Positions 10,088-18,517 of a DNA stretch of 64,000 nt are shown here, one piece after another. Under the pieces are notes generated by a model. That model was not told where the DNA came from. It saw only the letters and a list, made by a program, of their open reading frames with translations, and did not search any database. Location of the stretch: assembly GCF_001311175.1 (NCBI RefSeq), contig NZ_BBAI01000004.1, positions 1 through 64,000 of the forward strand, read 5' to 3'. This stretch comes from Lacticaseibacillus pantheris DSM 15945 = JCM 12539 = NBRC 106106 (GTDB taxonomy: Bacteria > Bacillota > Bacilli > Lactobacillales > Lactobacillaceae). The position numbers and the translations under genes were made by a program. Within the stretch, counting starts at the first letter, position 1, and each line of letters opens with the position of its first letter.

Positions 10088-10117
10088 GTTATACCATGCC
10101 GACCTGACGTGCGTCAA
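10088..10117 (-). promoter_or_regulatory. Promoter of the ABC-F leader
   Basis: Minus strand TTGACG, 18 bases, TATAAC. It places the leader ORF inside the transcript, about 55 bases after the start site. Confidence 0.6.
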
Positions 10118-10118
10118 C

Positions 10119-10445
10119 GGTAGTGGTTGGTGACGGCAGCGTTGGTCGAGGTGGTGGGCTCCGGCTTACGTGGGTGCTCCGCGGTAACCACTGCTAGGGC
10201 GAAGCTACAACCCGCCAGGTGCGGGCGTGTTTCCGCCGCGATTCCAAGCCCGTCCGGAAAACCACCGGTCAGTCTCAGAAGTCGTCGCGTTCTAACGGCT
10301 AAAGCCAATGGAGCTCTCGGACTGGCTGCGCCATTCCTGCGAGAAGCAGGCAGTGGTTACCATTCCGACCCCACACGCCTCCGCTCACCAGCCCGACCGA
10401 CGCGGCCGCCCGCTACTGTGTCCACAACCGCTACAGTCACGACAC
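10119..10445 (-). repeat. Structured intergenic element, copy 3
   Basis: Copy on the minus strand, ending just upstream of the ABC-F promoter. P1 is an exact 10-bp GGTAACCACT (10183-10192) / AGTGGTTACC (10352-10361). P3 on the minus strand, TTCTGAG / CTTGGAA, pairs with two wobbles. P4 is AACACGCC / GGCGGGTT with one mismatch. The conserved TTCGCCCTAG and GCGACGA are present. Bases 10446-10670 beyond it hold nothing I recognise. Confidence 0.75.
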
Positions 10446-10676
10446 CCAGACCCAAAGTCCTCCCGCTGTTTCCCATTATATGTAGTAATGTCGGAAAACA
10501 CCGTAGTTTGAGTGAACAATCGCGTGAACACTTCCTGCACGGGGAATACGGCGGGACTTCGAGGCGCGTTGTCAAAATTGACAGTCTAACTTCACACCGT
10601 GCCGGGCATGGATGGCCACGCTATTTTAACGTTATATCAAACTTATCTATTCATTGTAACGACTGACATCTACCGT

Positions 10677-10749
10677 TGGTCGTACTGGTGTGGTGGCTCC
10701 GGTCGCGGGGACCAGCCGCTCAACCGGAGCCATCACGCTAGTACGACCA
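10677..10749. repeat. Short structured element with nested stems
   Basis: Outer stem TGGTCGTACT (10677-10686) / AGTACGACCA (10740-10749) and inner stem TGGCTCCGGT (10694-10703) / ACCGGAGCCA (10723-10732), both exact. Parts recur in the larger element at 49406-49785. Confidence 0.7.
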
Positions 10750-10814
10750 GCCACTAGCAGTGGTCCACCAAGTCGCAGTATCCCACCAGCCAGAACCACC
10801 AATAGCACGACGAA

Positions 10815-10840
10815 GCCCCCGACCAAGGCAGGCCGGGGGC
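10815..10840 (-). terminator. Terminator after hflX
   Basis: GCCCCCG...CGGGGGC stem seven bases beyond the hflX stop. The T tract is weak. Confidence 0.65.
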
Positions 10841-10846
10841 AACGTG

Positions 10847-12132
10847 TTAGTCTTCATCTAGATACTTAGCCAAGCGTCCGGCCTGGGTGGCGTCCACCGC
10901 GGCCGTGATGCGCGTGCCGTTATCGGTGTACTCAGTCGCGTCAATCTTGAGGTGGTCGTTAATGTAGCTGACCACCTGGCCGTCGCTAAACGGTATCAGG
11001 TAGCGGTGCGTTTCTTCGTGGGCGAACAGTTTCTCCTCGATTAGGGCCGCTAACTTCTCCAGTGACGCTTGGTCACGCGCGGAGAAAATCAGTTCCGAGT
11101 CGCCGACCATTTCGGGGTAGACGGTATCGGCACGCAGGTCGGCTTTGTTATCGATGATAATAGTGGGCACGTCGTGAATGCCGATGTCGGCCAAAGTCGC
11201 TTCGGTGACCGCCATCATGTCCTGGTAATGCGGGTCAGCGTAGTCCACCACGTGGAGTAGCAGGTCCGCGTTCTTGGCTTCGGCCAACGTGGCCTTGAAG
11301 GAATCCACCAGCTTGGTGGGTAACTTACTGACGAAGCGACCGTGTCGCTCAATAGGAACGCGCGGTTGCTCGGCAGCTCGATTTTGCGCACCGAGGTGTC
11401 GAGCGTGGCGAACAGCATGTCCTTCTCCTCGACGTTCTTGGTCTCACCCTGCTCGGCAAAGAGGTTGAGGAGACCGTTCATGGTGGTGGACTTACCGGCG
11501 TTGGTATAGCCGACTAGGGCGACCGTCGGCAGGTGGCTCTCGTTGCGCTGGGCGCTGCGGGTCTCCTCGTCTTTGGCCTCATCGGCGAGCTCCTGCTTCA
11601 AGCGACTGATGCGCTTGGTGAGGCGCCGTTTGTCCAGTTCGAGTTGTGTTTCACCACTACCACGGTTGGCGAGGCCAGCCCCACCAGCACCGGTACCAGC
11701 GCTTTGCTGGTCAAAGTTGGCGTTGCGCTGACGCAGCCGGGGCAGGGCGTACCGTAGCTGGGCGATTTCGACCTGGGTTTTGGCCTGCTTGGAGCGGGCG
11801 CGGGTCCCAAAGATGTCGAGAATCAGCTGGGTGCGGTCAATGACGTCCACGCCGATAATCTTTTCGAGGTTGCGCAGCTGGCTGGGAGTCAGCTCGTCGT
11901 TCACGATGATGGCTTGAGCGCCTTTCAGCCGGGCCAACTCGCCAATTTCTTCGGCTTTGCCTTTACCAAAATAGGTGGCGGCGATCACCTGGTCGACGTT
12001 CTGGCGCACGGAGTCGACCACCACGTAATTATTGGCCGCAGCGAGATTGGCCAGCTCGGTCATTGTGTAATCAAAGTTCGGTTGGCGCCGGGAGATGCCG
12101 GCGACGATGGCGTTGGTTTGTGTTTCGGGCAT
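10847..12132 (-). CDS. hflX: GTPase HflX, ribosome-splitting factor (one frame break)
   Basis: GTPase that binds the 50S subunit and splits stalled or hibernating 70S ribosomes; in Listeria a paralogue gives lincosamide and macrolide resistance. N-terminal HflX domain about residues 1-170 with the glycine-rich [16 protein letters not shown] linker, coiled region, then the G domain: G1 [11 protein letters not shown]3 SDTVGF (restored), G4 NKAD, G5 SARDQ. The frame breaks near 11335, where GTCGGCTTC is expected and GTCGCTTC is present. Corrected length is 428 aa. The start ATG at 12132 has GAGGAGG 8 bases upstream. It is transcribed alone behind a leader with a small ORF and a terminator, in the same orientation as the nearby ABC-F gene. 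Confidence 0.92.
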
Positions 12133-12243
12133 AAAAAAAATCCTCCTCACGGGCACGTCGGTTGAGCCAGCGTACCTGATGCGATGCTTGTGGTGTACCC
12201 CACAACATAGTAACTGTGCGATTGCGGGTGGTTAACAGGCATG

Positions 12244-12267
12244 AAAAAAAAGGGCCGCTGGGGCCCT
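12244..12267 (-). terminator. Leader terminator upstream of hflX
   Basis: Minus strand AGGGCC, CCAGC-type loop, GGCCCT, then eight T. It lies about 110 bases before the hflX start codon and downstream of a 10-aa ORF, so it would stop most transcripts before hflX unless disrupted. Confidence 0.8.
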
Positions 12268-12314
12268 ACAGGTGCTCGATTACGGGCACACGTATCAGTC
12301 AGCGCACTGTTTCA

Positions 12315-12347
12315 TTAACCTGCCAAAACAACACTTCTAATACGCAT
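12315..12347 (-). CDS. Putative HflX leader peptide MRIRSVVLAG
   Basis: Ten-codon ORF with a good Shine-Dalgarno (AGAGGTG, 7-8 bases before ATG), a -10 box upstream and a strong terminator downstream. Codons 2-4 read Arg-Ile-Arg, matching the +X+ pattern at which macrolide-bound ribosomes are known to stall. Its ribosome site (12354-12359) can pair with 12270-12275 next to the terminator stem. This is the layout of a ribosome-controlled attenuator. Translation is inferred. Confidence 0.65.
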   Translation of the reverse strand: MRIRSVVLAG

Positions 12348-12380
12348 GTCCTTGCACCTCTTTCCGGAATAATTGTCCTC

Positions 12381-12389
12381 ATTGTACCA
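12381..12389 (-). promoter_or_regulatory. Extended -10 of the hflX leader
   Basis: Minus strand TGG followed by TACAAT. No convincing -35 is seen. Confidence 0.4.
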
Positions 12390-12425
12390 CATCCGTCCCC
12401 GTGTCTGGGGTGTTAGTGAACACAA

Positions 12426-12653
12426 AGTGGGGTGAACACGCGGGTGGACTTTGGGACTGCGGCTTACGTGCCCTCCGCCGTGGATTGCTACAGTAGTGTT
12501 GGCGGCCGCGTCGGTCGAACCGGTGAGCTGCGGCTTACGTGGGGTGCTCCATGGTAACCACTGCTAGGGCGAAGGCTCCAACCCGCCAAGTGCGGGCGTG
12601 TTTCCGCCGCGATTCAGAGCCTGACCGAAAGCCCACCGCCACTTTGCCAGCAC
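12426..12653 (-). repeat. Structured intergenic element, partial copy 4
   Basis: Contains one strand of P1 (GGTAACCACT at about 12551), the P4 hairpin AACCCGCC/GCGGG and the end motif CACTTTGCCAGCAC, but lacks a clear P3 partner and the other P1 strand. Probably a decayed copy. Confidence 0.55.
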
Positions 12654-12666
12654 TCCCCCAAAAAAA

Positions 12667-13445
12667 CTATTTGGCCAGGAACATGTGCATGTAGACGCGG
12701 TAAGATAGGAGTCCGAAGACAATGATTGAGCCGACTAGCCAAGCAACGGCGATTATATCGGTGTGCTGGCCGACCACTGCCGCCTGGTCGAGTAGCCCGC
12801 GGGCCGCATTGACAATCGGAGTCATTGGTTGGTGGTCCGCAAAAATTTGGATGGGTTTCGCCATTCCTTTAGTAGGCATGAGGCCGAACTGACAAACAGC
12901 AGCATCAACAGAACGTACGAGAAACCACCCGCTGATGCGTAGTTATCCGCTTTGAGTGAAAACGGGACCGCCAGCAGCGTGATGCCCAGGCCAAAGAGGA
13001 CGGACAGGCCCAGGAACATGAAGGCTGAACCAAGCGTTGCGTCGGTCCGGTAACCCATCGCCACGCCGACTAGGAAGACCAGCGCTTCGGCAATCAGCAT
13101 AAAAATTACTGACGCCAACACGTGTGAACCAAGTATTACCCAGCGCGATATTGGCAGTGAGTGCAACCTATCCAGGAACCCCGACGTGCGGTCGAAGTTG
13201 ATGCGCATGGACGTATAGGCTGAGCCCATCGCCATTGTCAGGAGCAAAAATCCGGGCAAAGCATAGCGCAGGTAGGCGGACGCGCCGTTACCGTTGCCAG
13301 TAACGATGTTGCCACCCATGACGTACACAAAGAACAGTAGCATGAACATCGGCATCGCAATCACGGTGATGATGGTGTCCGCATTCGTCAAATTTTGACG
13401 AATAATGCGCCCCGTGAGGACGCCGAGTTGCTTAATGGTTTTCAT
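12667..13445 (-). CDS. ABC-2 type permease of a drug-type exporter (one frame break)
   Basis: Integral membrane subunit with about six hydrophobic helices; the family exports drugs or lipids with a partner ATPase. It starts with MKTIKQLGV at 13445, preceded by GGAAAGG. The central LDRLHSLPISRW loop is the conserved ABC-2 coupling region. The frame breaks near 12880, where one base is missing before an ATGCCTACTAAAGG segment; the continuation, GMAKPIQIFADHQPMTPI, is typical of the family end. Corrected 259 aa. It overlaps the ATPase stop by 14 bases, so the two are coupled. Confidence 0.82.
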
Positions 13446-14348
13446 ATTTTTCCACCTTTCCAGTGACGTCCAGAAAAACCGACTCCAGGTTAGTTTCGTC
13501 ACGGTCGAAGTGCTCAACGTTAATTTGGGCGTCCAGTAGGCTTGCCAAAGCAGCGTTACCGCTGTCAGCGGATAGTGTCACACCGTGTTCGGCCTGCACA
13601 TAGTGAATGCCTGCTTTAGACAAAGCCGTTCCTGCCGCATCCTGGTCGGAAGGGGCGACCTGCAGCGTGTACGTAGCGGCGACGCGTTGCTTGATTGCCG
13701 CCGGGGTGCCGTATTTAACAATGGTGCCGTCATGGATAAAGGCTATATGGTCGGATAGGGCGTCGGCCTCATCGAGGTACTGCGTGGTAAGGAAGACCGT
13801 TTTACCGGCATCGCGAATTTCGCGAATCATCTGCCAAAGCTCCAGCCGGTTCTGGGGATCCACCCGGTTGTGGGCTCGTCAAGAAATACGATTTGCGGAT
13901 TGCCGATCAGTGACATCGCAATATCTAGGCGTCGGCGCATACCTCCTGAGTAGGTTTTAACTTTTCGGTGTAAAAAGTCGGTCAGGTTCAACCGTGTTGC
14001 GAGCACGGCAATCTCCGCCCGCTCGTTCCTGACCCCACGAAGTTGTGCAATTAGCCGCAGGTTTTCGGCACCGGAAAATTCGCCGTCAAGTGTGGCAGTT
14101 TGCGCGTTCAGGCTGATTAGCTTGCGCACTGCGTTGCCATCTTTGCGTGGGTCGAAGCCCATGATGCTCACGGTGCCAGAGTTTGGCAGGGAGAGTGTGG
14201 TCAAAATGTTGATCAGGGTGCTTTTGCCGGCACCGTTAGCGCCCAGCAAGGTGAAAATTTCACCTTGTTGGACGTCAAGGTTAACGCCTTTGAGTACTGA
14301 GAGCTCGCCAAAGTTTTTGGTAACGCCGCGGACTGTGATTGCGTTCAT
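13432..14348 (-). CDS. ABC ATPase, DrrA-like (one frame break)
   Basis: Cytoplasmic ATPase energising the neighbouring permease. Walker A GANGAGKST (about residues 36-44), Q-loop near SLNAQTATLD, signature YSGGMRRRLD, Walker B IVFLDEPTTG, H-loop region FLTTQYLDEADALSD. The C-terminal extension of about 80 residues resembles that of DrrA-type exporters. The frame breaks at about 13863, right after EPTTG, where one base is missing before GATCCC. Restored 305 aa. It overlaps DUF1048 by 4 bases (ATGA). Confidence 0.85.
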
Positions 14349-14692
14349 GATTGCTCAGCCTCCGCCACCTGTTTGCGCAGCTGATTGCGGTACTTTATCA
14401 GCCAGAGTTCGTCGGGGTATTGTGCCATGATGTTTTCGGCGAATTCTACCGGGTCATCACCGACAATTTGTAGGACGGGCACGTTCTCCGCTGCGTTTTC
14501 CTGGAAGATACGCAAAATTTCTTCAAGGACGTCCATCATGGCCCCACTGCGGGCGAAGTTCCACATATATTTGGTGAGGGCGGTTACGGTTGCTGCGTAA
14601 GGCGCGGGTAAGGCCGCGACGTCCTTAGTGAACTGCTTGTAGCGCTTTTTGTCCTTAATCATGTTGTTGATGCTACTTTTAATGTTAGGCAT
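14345..14692 (-). CDS. DUF1048 family protein
   Basis: Small alpha-helical protein of 115 aa, often coded between a PadR regulator and an ABC exporter in Firmicutes, as here. Charged N-terminus (IKDKKRYKQFTKDVAALP), and a helical middle with no membrane segment or catalytic motif. The start overlaps the PadR stop by 8 bases and its own stop overlaps the ATPase ATG, so the four genes are tightly coupled. Function unknown. Confidence 0.75.
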   Translation of the reverse strand: MPNIKSSINNMIKDKKRYKQFTKDVAALPAPYAATVTALTKYMWNFARSGAMMDVLEEILRIFQENAAENVPVLQIVGDDPVEFAENIMAQYPDELWLIKYRNQLRKQVAEAEQS

Positions 14693-15023
14693 GGCTTTGC
14701 TCCTTCAATTTGTTCATGGTAGCGCCCAGAAAGTCCCATTTTTGCCAGAATTCGTGCAGGTATTGTTCACCTGCTGGGTTGAGTGTGTAGAACTTGCGGG
14801 GTGGGCCCATCTCGGACTTACGCCGGTCGACGTTCAGCAATCCCTTTTTCTCGAGTCGCAGAAGCACGGTGTAGACGGTACCTTCAACGATGTCTTCAAA
14901 GCCGAGGTCGACCAGGTAGGTGGTGATTTCGTATCCGTACGTTTCGCTTTGGGCAATACGCTGAAGGACGATACCTTCGAGTGCACCCTTCAATAATTCG
15001 GTTAGACCTTTCAATTCGTTCAC
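14685..15023 (-). CDS. PadR-family transcriptional regulator
   Basis: Winged-helix repressor of 112 aa. Family features are LLKGALEGIVLQRIAQSETYG at the N-terminus, EGTVYTVLLRLEKKGLL (recognition helix and wing, about residues 46-62) and a C-terminal dimer helix. PadR proteins commonly repress drug-responsive exporters and themselves. It is the first gene of the exporter operon; a strong promoter with a direct repeat lies about 85 bases upstream. Confidence 0.85.
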   Translation of the reverse strand: MNELKGLTELLKGALEGIVLQRIAQSETYGYEITTYLVDLGFEDIVEGTVYTVLLRLEKKGLLNVDRRKSEMGPPRKFYTLNPAGEQYLHEFWQKWDFLGATMNKLKEQSHA

Positions 15024-15092
15024 CTCTCAAAAGCTGCTAGCTAGCTGGTTGCACTTAACGTTCGTTAGTAATTGTCGCCTACTCGGTAATAC

Positions 15093-15134
15093 TAGGTACG
15101 GGTACATAGTAACGGTAGGTACTGGGAATGTCAA
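15093..15134 (-). promoter_or_regulatory. Promoter and candidate PadR operators
   Basis: Minus strand TTGACA (15129-15134), 17 bases, TACTAT (15106-15111). The heptamer TAGGTAC (plus strand) occurs twice, at 15093-15099 and 15116-15122, one copy on each side of the -10 and 23 bases apart. A dimer bound there would block transcription. Operator role inferred. Confidence 0.6.
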
Positions 15135-15321
15135 TACGTCTAGTGTAGGTGACCCGAACCCGTGGGGTAGCGGAAGACGGGGTTCACGAGTACCTGTCTG
15201 TCTGCCGCAGTCCCCCCCGCAAGAATGGCCAGGTTGTATTTATACTCATCGTTGCTATACGGGGTAGGTAAATGTGCAACATAACTATCTGGTCAATGCA
15301 AGGATCAAGCTTCGAACTAAC

Positions 15322-15711
15322 GGGTGCTGGCAAAGTGGTGGTGAAGTGGAGGCATTGTGCTGGAAGACGTGGTTGCAACATTAGTAGTTAGAGGCCGCGT
15401 CGGTCGGGTTGGTGAGTGGAGGTGTGTGGGTCGGAGCGGTAACCACTGCCGGGGGGTACCGCCGTAGGAACGCAGTGACGTACGGCGCGACGAATTCTGA
15501 GACTGACCGGCGGGCTTCCGGGCAGGCTCAGAATCGCACCGGAAACTCGCGTGTACTTGGCGAGTTGGAGGTTTCGCCCTAGCAGTGGATTACCGCGGAG
15601 TGCCCACGAAAGCCGTAACTCACCAACCCGACCAACGCGGCCGGCGACCACTGCTGTGGCAACTACGGCGCAGGGCACAAATCCGCAACCCCACCGCCAC
15701 TTTGCCAGCAC
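15322..15711 (+). repeat. Structured intergenic element, copy 5, with terminal inverted repeats
   Basis: Ends GGGTGCTGGCAAAGTGG and CCACTTTGCCAGCAC. Core helices: P1 GGTAACCACT (15438) / AGTGGATTACC (15584), P2 CGCCGTA (15460) / TACGGCG (15481), P3 ATTCTGAG (15494) / CTCAGAAT (15527), P4 AACTCGC (15544) / GCGAGTT (15560). P2 matches copy 1 while P1, P3 and P4 match copy 2. Confidence 0.8.
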
Positions 15712-15808
15712 ACCCACCCACCTTTGCCAAACCAGGGAAGTTTGGTAACATGGTTGAGGCACATTTACAATGCAATTTTTCATTAAAATACATATCGAGG
15801 ACCAACCC

Positions 15809-15862
15809 ATGCGTCGTTTTAGCAATAAGTCACCCGGTCGTCAGTCCAGTTGTTTGCTGTAA
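15809..15862 (+). CDS. Possible leader peptide before the APC permease (17 aa)
   Basis: ORF for MRRFSNKSPGRQSSCLL with GAGGA 7 bases upstream of its ATG, ending 23 bases before the permease start. It could be a regulatory uORF or chance. Confidence 0.3.
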   Translation: MRRFSNKSPGRQSSCLL

Positions 15863-15885
15863 ACACTAGACTGAGGACATAAAAT

Positions 15886-17545
15886 ATGAATAATCAACAA
15901 TCGCAACAACGCTTCATCCCCTGGGTGATCGTCGGCCTGATGGACTTTGTGACCGTCATCGGCTTTGACGATATTATCTACAACTTCCAGAACCAGGGGC
16001 TCGTTGCCGTCTTCACGTGGGTCGTCATGACGGTGCTGTACGTGATTCCGTACAACCTGATTGTGGCCCACATGGCTCGCAGTTCGAGGATCGTGGCGGT
16101 GGCATTACCTCCTGGATGCGCGCGGTGAATGGGGACAAAGTTGGCTACTTTGCCGCGTGGTTCTACTGGATTACTGGTTTGCCGTACGTGGTGGACGTCG
16201 CCAACTCCGTCGTTATCTCGCTGGGGTGGATCATTACCGGTAACGGTGACATCCAAAGTCACCTGGGCAACGCCTGGTTTGGTATCCTAACGGCCGTTAT
16301 CTTCGTTGGCTTCATCTGGTTCCAGCACCTGTTCAAGAACCGCTCGCTCGAGATTCTCAGTACCATTGGTGGTGGGGCCATGTTCCTGATGACCATTCTC
16401 TTCGTGGTCATGACGTTTGCGGGGTTGACCTCGGGTAAGCCGATTGCGACCCACCCGTTCAACTTGCACGCCTTTCTGCCGAAACACTTTGACTTCCGGT
16501 TCCTGGCCACCTTTGGCCTGTTTGTCTTTGCGATGAACGGCTCGGAAATCGCGGCACCGTACACCAAAGACATGAAGCACCCGTCCCGGGACTTCCCGAA
16601 AGCCCTCAAGATGATTGCCATCATGACCATGTTCCTAACGCTGTTTGGTACGTTCAGTCTGGGTGTGTACTTCAATGCGCACCACCTGCCGAATGACCTC
16701 AAGATGAACGGTTCGTACTACGCGTTCCAGGCTATTGGTCGCAGTACGGGATGGGTAACGTGTTGATGTACATCTTTGCCGCCGTCCAGGGTATCTACAT
16801 GTTGGCACAACTGGCCGTGATTCTGGATGCGTCCACGCGGATCTTCCTGGGTGACGTGGCCAAGCAGTACATGCCCAAGCAGCTAACCAAGCTGACCAGC
16901 GACGGGTTGCCAATTAACGGTTACTGGCTGACCACCGCTATCTGTGGCATCATCATGGCGCTAGCGGGGATGTTGCCGCAGATTAACGACATCTTTAACT
17001 GGCTGTTGAACCTGAACGGGATCGTCAGCCCAGCCAGCACGCTGTTCCTGTTCTGGGCGTACATTATGGTTCGTAAGCACAACGAACAGTATCACGGTGG
17101 CGATTACGTCTACCTAAAACACCGGTGGGCCGGGTTGACCGTCGGCTGGTGGATGTTCGGTATCACCGCGCTGCTGGCTGTCCTTGGATTCTTCCCGGTC
17201 GACGCCGTGTTTGGTACGGGTAAGTGGACTATGGAAATGATCCTGAACATCGGGGTGACGGCCGGTATGATCGTCCTCGGTTTCCTGATGCCGTGGGTGG
17301 CAAAACGCCAGGCTGCGGCCCGTGGCGGTATCGCCTTTGGCAAAGGGACGTGGTACACCCTGACCGGTGTGATGCTGGTGGTACTGATTGGCCTGACCTC
17401 ATGGGGGTTAGTTGAGTCGCTGCTACCAGCCAGCATGGGGCTCCTCCGCTGGCTCGTGGTACTGGCGGTCGACGCCGTGATTTTCGTAGTTGTTTGGGGG
17501 ATGACCAAGGATGGTCGCACCCAGGTCAGCAGCTACCAGGATTAA
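15886..17545 (+). CDS. APC-superfamily amino acid permease (two frame breaks)
   Basis: Polytopic inner-membrane transporter with about 12 or more hydrophobic helices. The start at 15886 has GAGGA 8 bases upstream. The first helix carries the broken helix expected of the fold (WVIVGLMDFVTVIGFDDI). DRGGGITSWMRAV, AMNGSEIAAPYTKDMKHP and LNLNGIVSPASTLFLFW are typical of the APC glutamate/GABA-antiporter-like branch. Breaks near 16086 (ATGGGCTCG read ATGGCTCG) and 16745 (CGCCAG read CGCAG). Restored 553 aa. Single gene followed by a terminator; substrate not determined. Confidence 0.85.
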
Positions 17546-17564
17546 TTAATGGATACAAAGTAGG

Positions 17565-17604
17565 GGACGACGCCGTTGCGGTTGTGACGGGTGGCGTCCT
17601 TTTT
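17565..17604 (+). terminator. Terminator after the APC permease
   Basis: GGACG-AC-GCC / GGCGTCC stem with a small bulge, then TTTTT, about 20 bases after the stop codon. Confidence 0.6.
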
Positions 17605-17747
17605 GCGTGCCAGTGATTGTTCACTGCACTTTTCAGCCTTCCGCCCGATGAATCGGCGCGCAGAGACCAGTACTATAATAAGTGTTCCGCGGTTATCAAC
17701 GTGTAGCCGCGTAGTAACTGTAAGTAATCAAACGGGAGGGTATCATT

Positions 17748-18506
17748 ATGACTAACCAAAACGTCGTGTCTGTACGCGACCTAACAAAAACATACGGTAA
17801 GAAGGGTGAAAAGCAGTACCAAGCGTTAAAGGGGATTAGCTTTGACGTGGCGCCCGGCGAGTTTGTCGGCATCATGGGTGCAAGTGGCTCTGGGAAAACC
17901 ACTTTGTTGAACCTATTGAGTACCCTGGATCAGCCAACGAGCGGCTCCGTCACCATTAACGGTACGGACGTGACGCAGTTGAGCGGCGACCAGTTAGCTG
18001 ACTTCCGCGCGCAAACGATCGGATTCATTTTTCAGGACTTTAACTTGCTAGAAACCCTGACGGCGCGGGAAAACATTGCTTTGCCACTAGCACTGCAAAA
18101 CGTTCCGTCCGGCCGTATCGCTGAGGACGTGGACGCCATCGCGCAACGGCTGGGCATTACGCCCATCTTGGATTCCTACCCGAGCGCCATCAGTGGTGGG
18201 CAAAAGCAGCGTGTCGCTGCGGCCCGTGCGTTGGTGCACAAGCCGGCCATCCTCTTTGGGGATGAACCGACGGGGGCCTTGGACTCCCAGAGCGCCCGGG
18301 AGTTACTGGAAACGATGAAAATGTTGAACACTGACCAGGAAGTACCCATCCTGCTTGTCACGCACGATCCGTTCTCGGCGAGCTACGCCCAGCGGATTTT
18401 GCTCATCAAGGACGGGGTGATCGGTCAGGAAATCAAGCGTGGGGACCGCAGCCGCGAGGAGTTTTACCGCGAACTGCTTGACGTCCTCGGCACGTTCCAG
18501 AACTAG
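17748..18506 (+). CDS. ABC ATPase, BceA-like
   Basis: Intact 252-aa ATPase of the MacB/BceA group. Walker A GASGSGKTTLL (about residues 44-54), Q-loop IFQDFNLLET, signature ISGGQKQRV, Walker B ILFGDEPTGALD, H-loop LVTHDP. With the next gene it would form a transporter that frees lipid II cycle intermediates from peptide antibiotics. TATAAT at 17674 is a likely -10. The gene is 11 bases before the permease. Confidence 0.88.
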   Translation: MTNQNVVSVRDLTKTYGKKGEKQYQALKGISFDVAPGEFVGIMGASGSGKTTLLNLLSTLDQPTSGSVTINGTDVTQLSGDQLADFRAQTIGFIFQDFNLLETLTARENIALPLALQNVPSGRIAEDVDAIAQRLGITPILDSYPSAISGGQKQRVAAARALVHKPAILFGDEPTGALDSQSARELLETMKMLNTDQEVPILLVTHDPFSASYAQRILLIKDGVIGQEIKRGDRSREEFYRELLDVLGTFQN

Positions 18507-18517
18507 GGGGTGTCGAG

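Noticed and set aside
10127-10666. Long ORFs inside the structured elements
   Set aside because: GC-rich palindromic DNA keeps frames open on both strands; none has a ribosome site and the same frames are broken in other copies.
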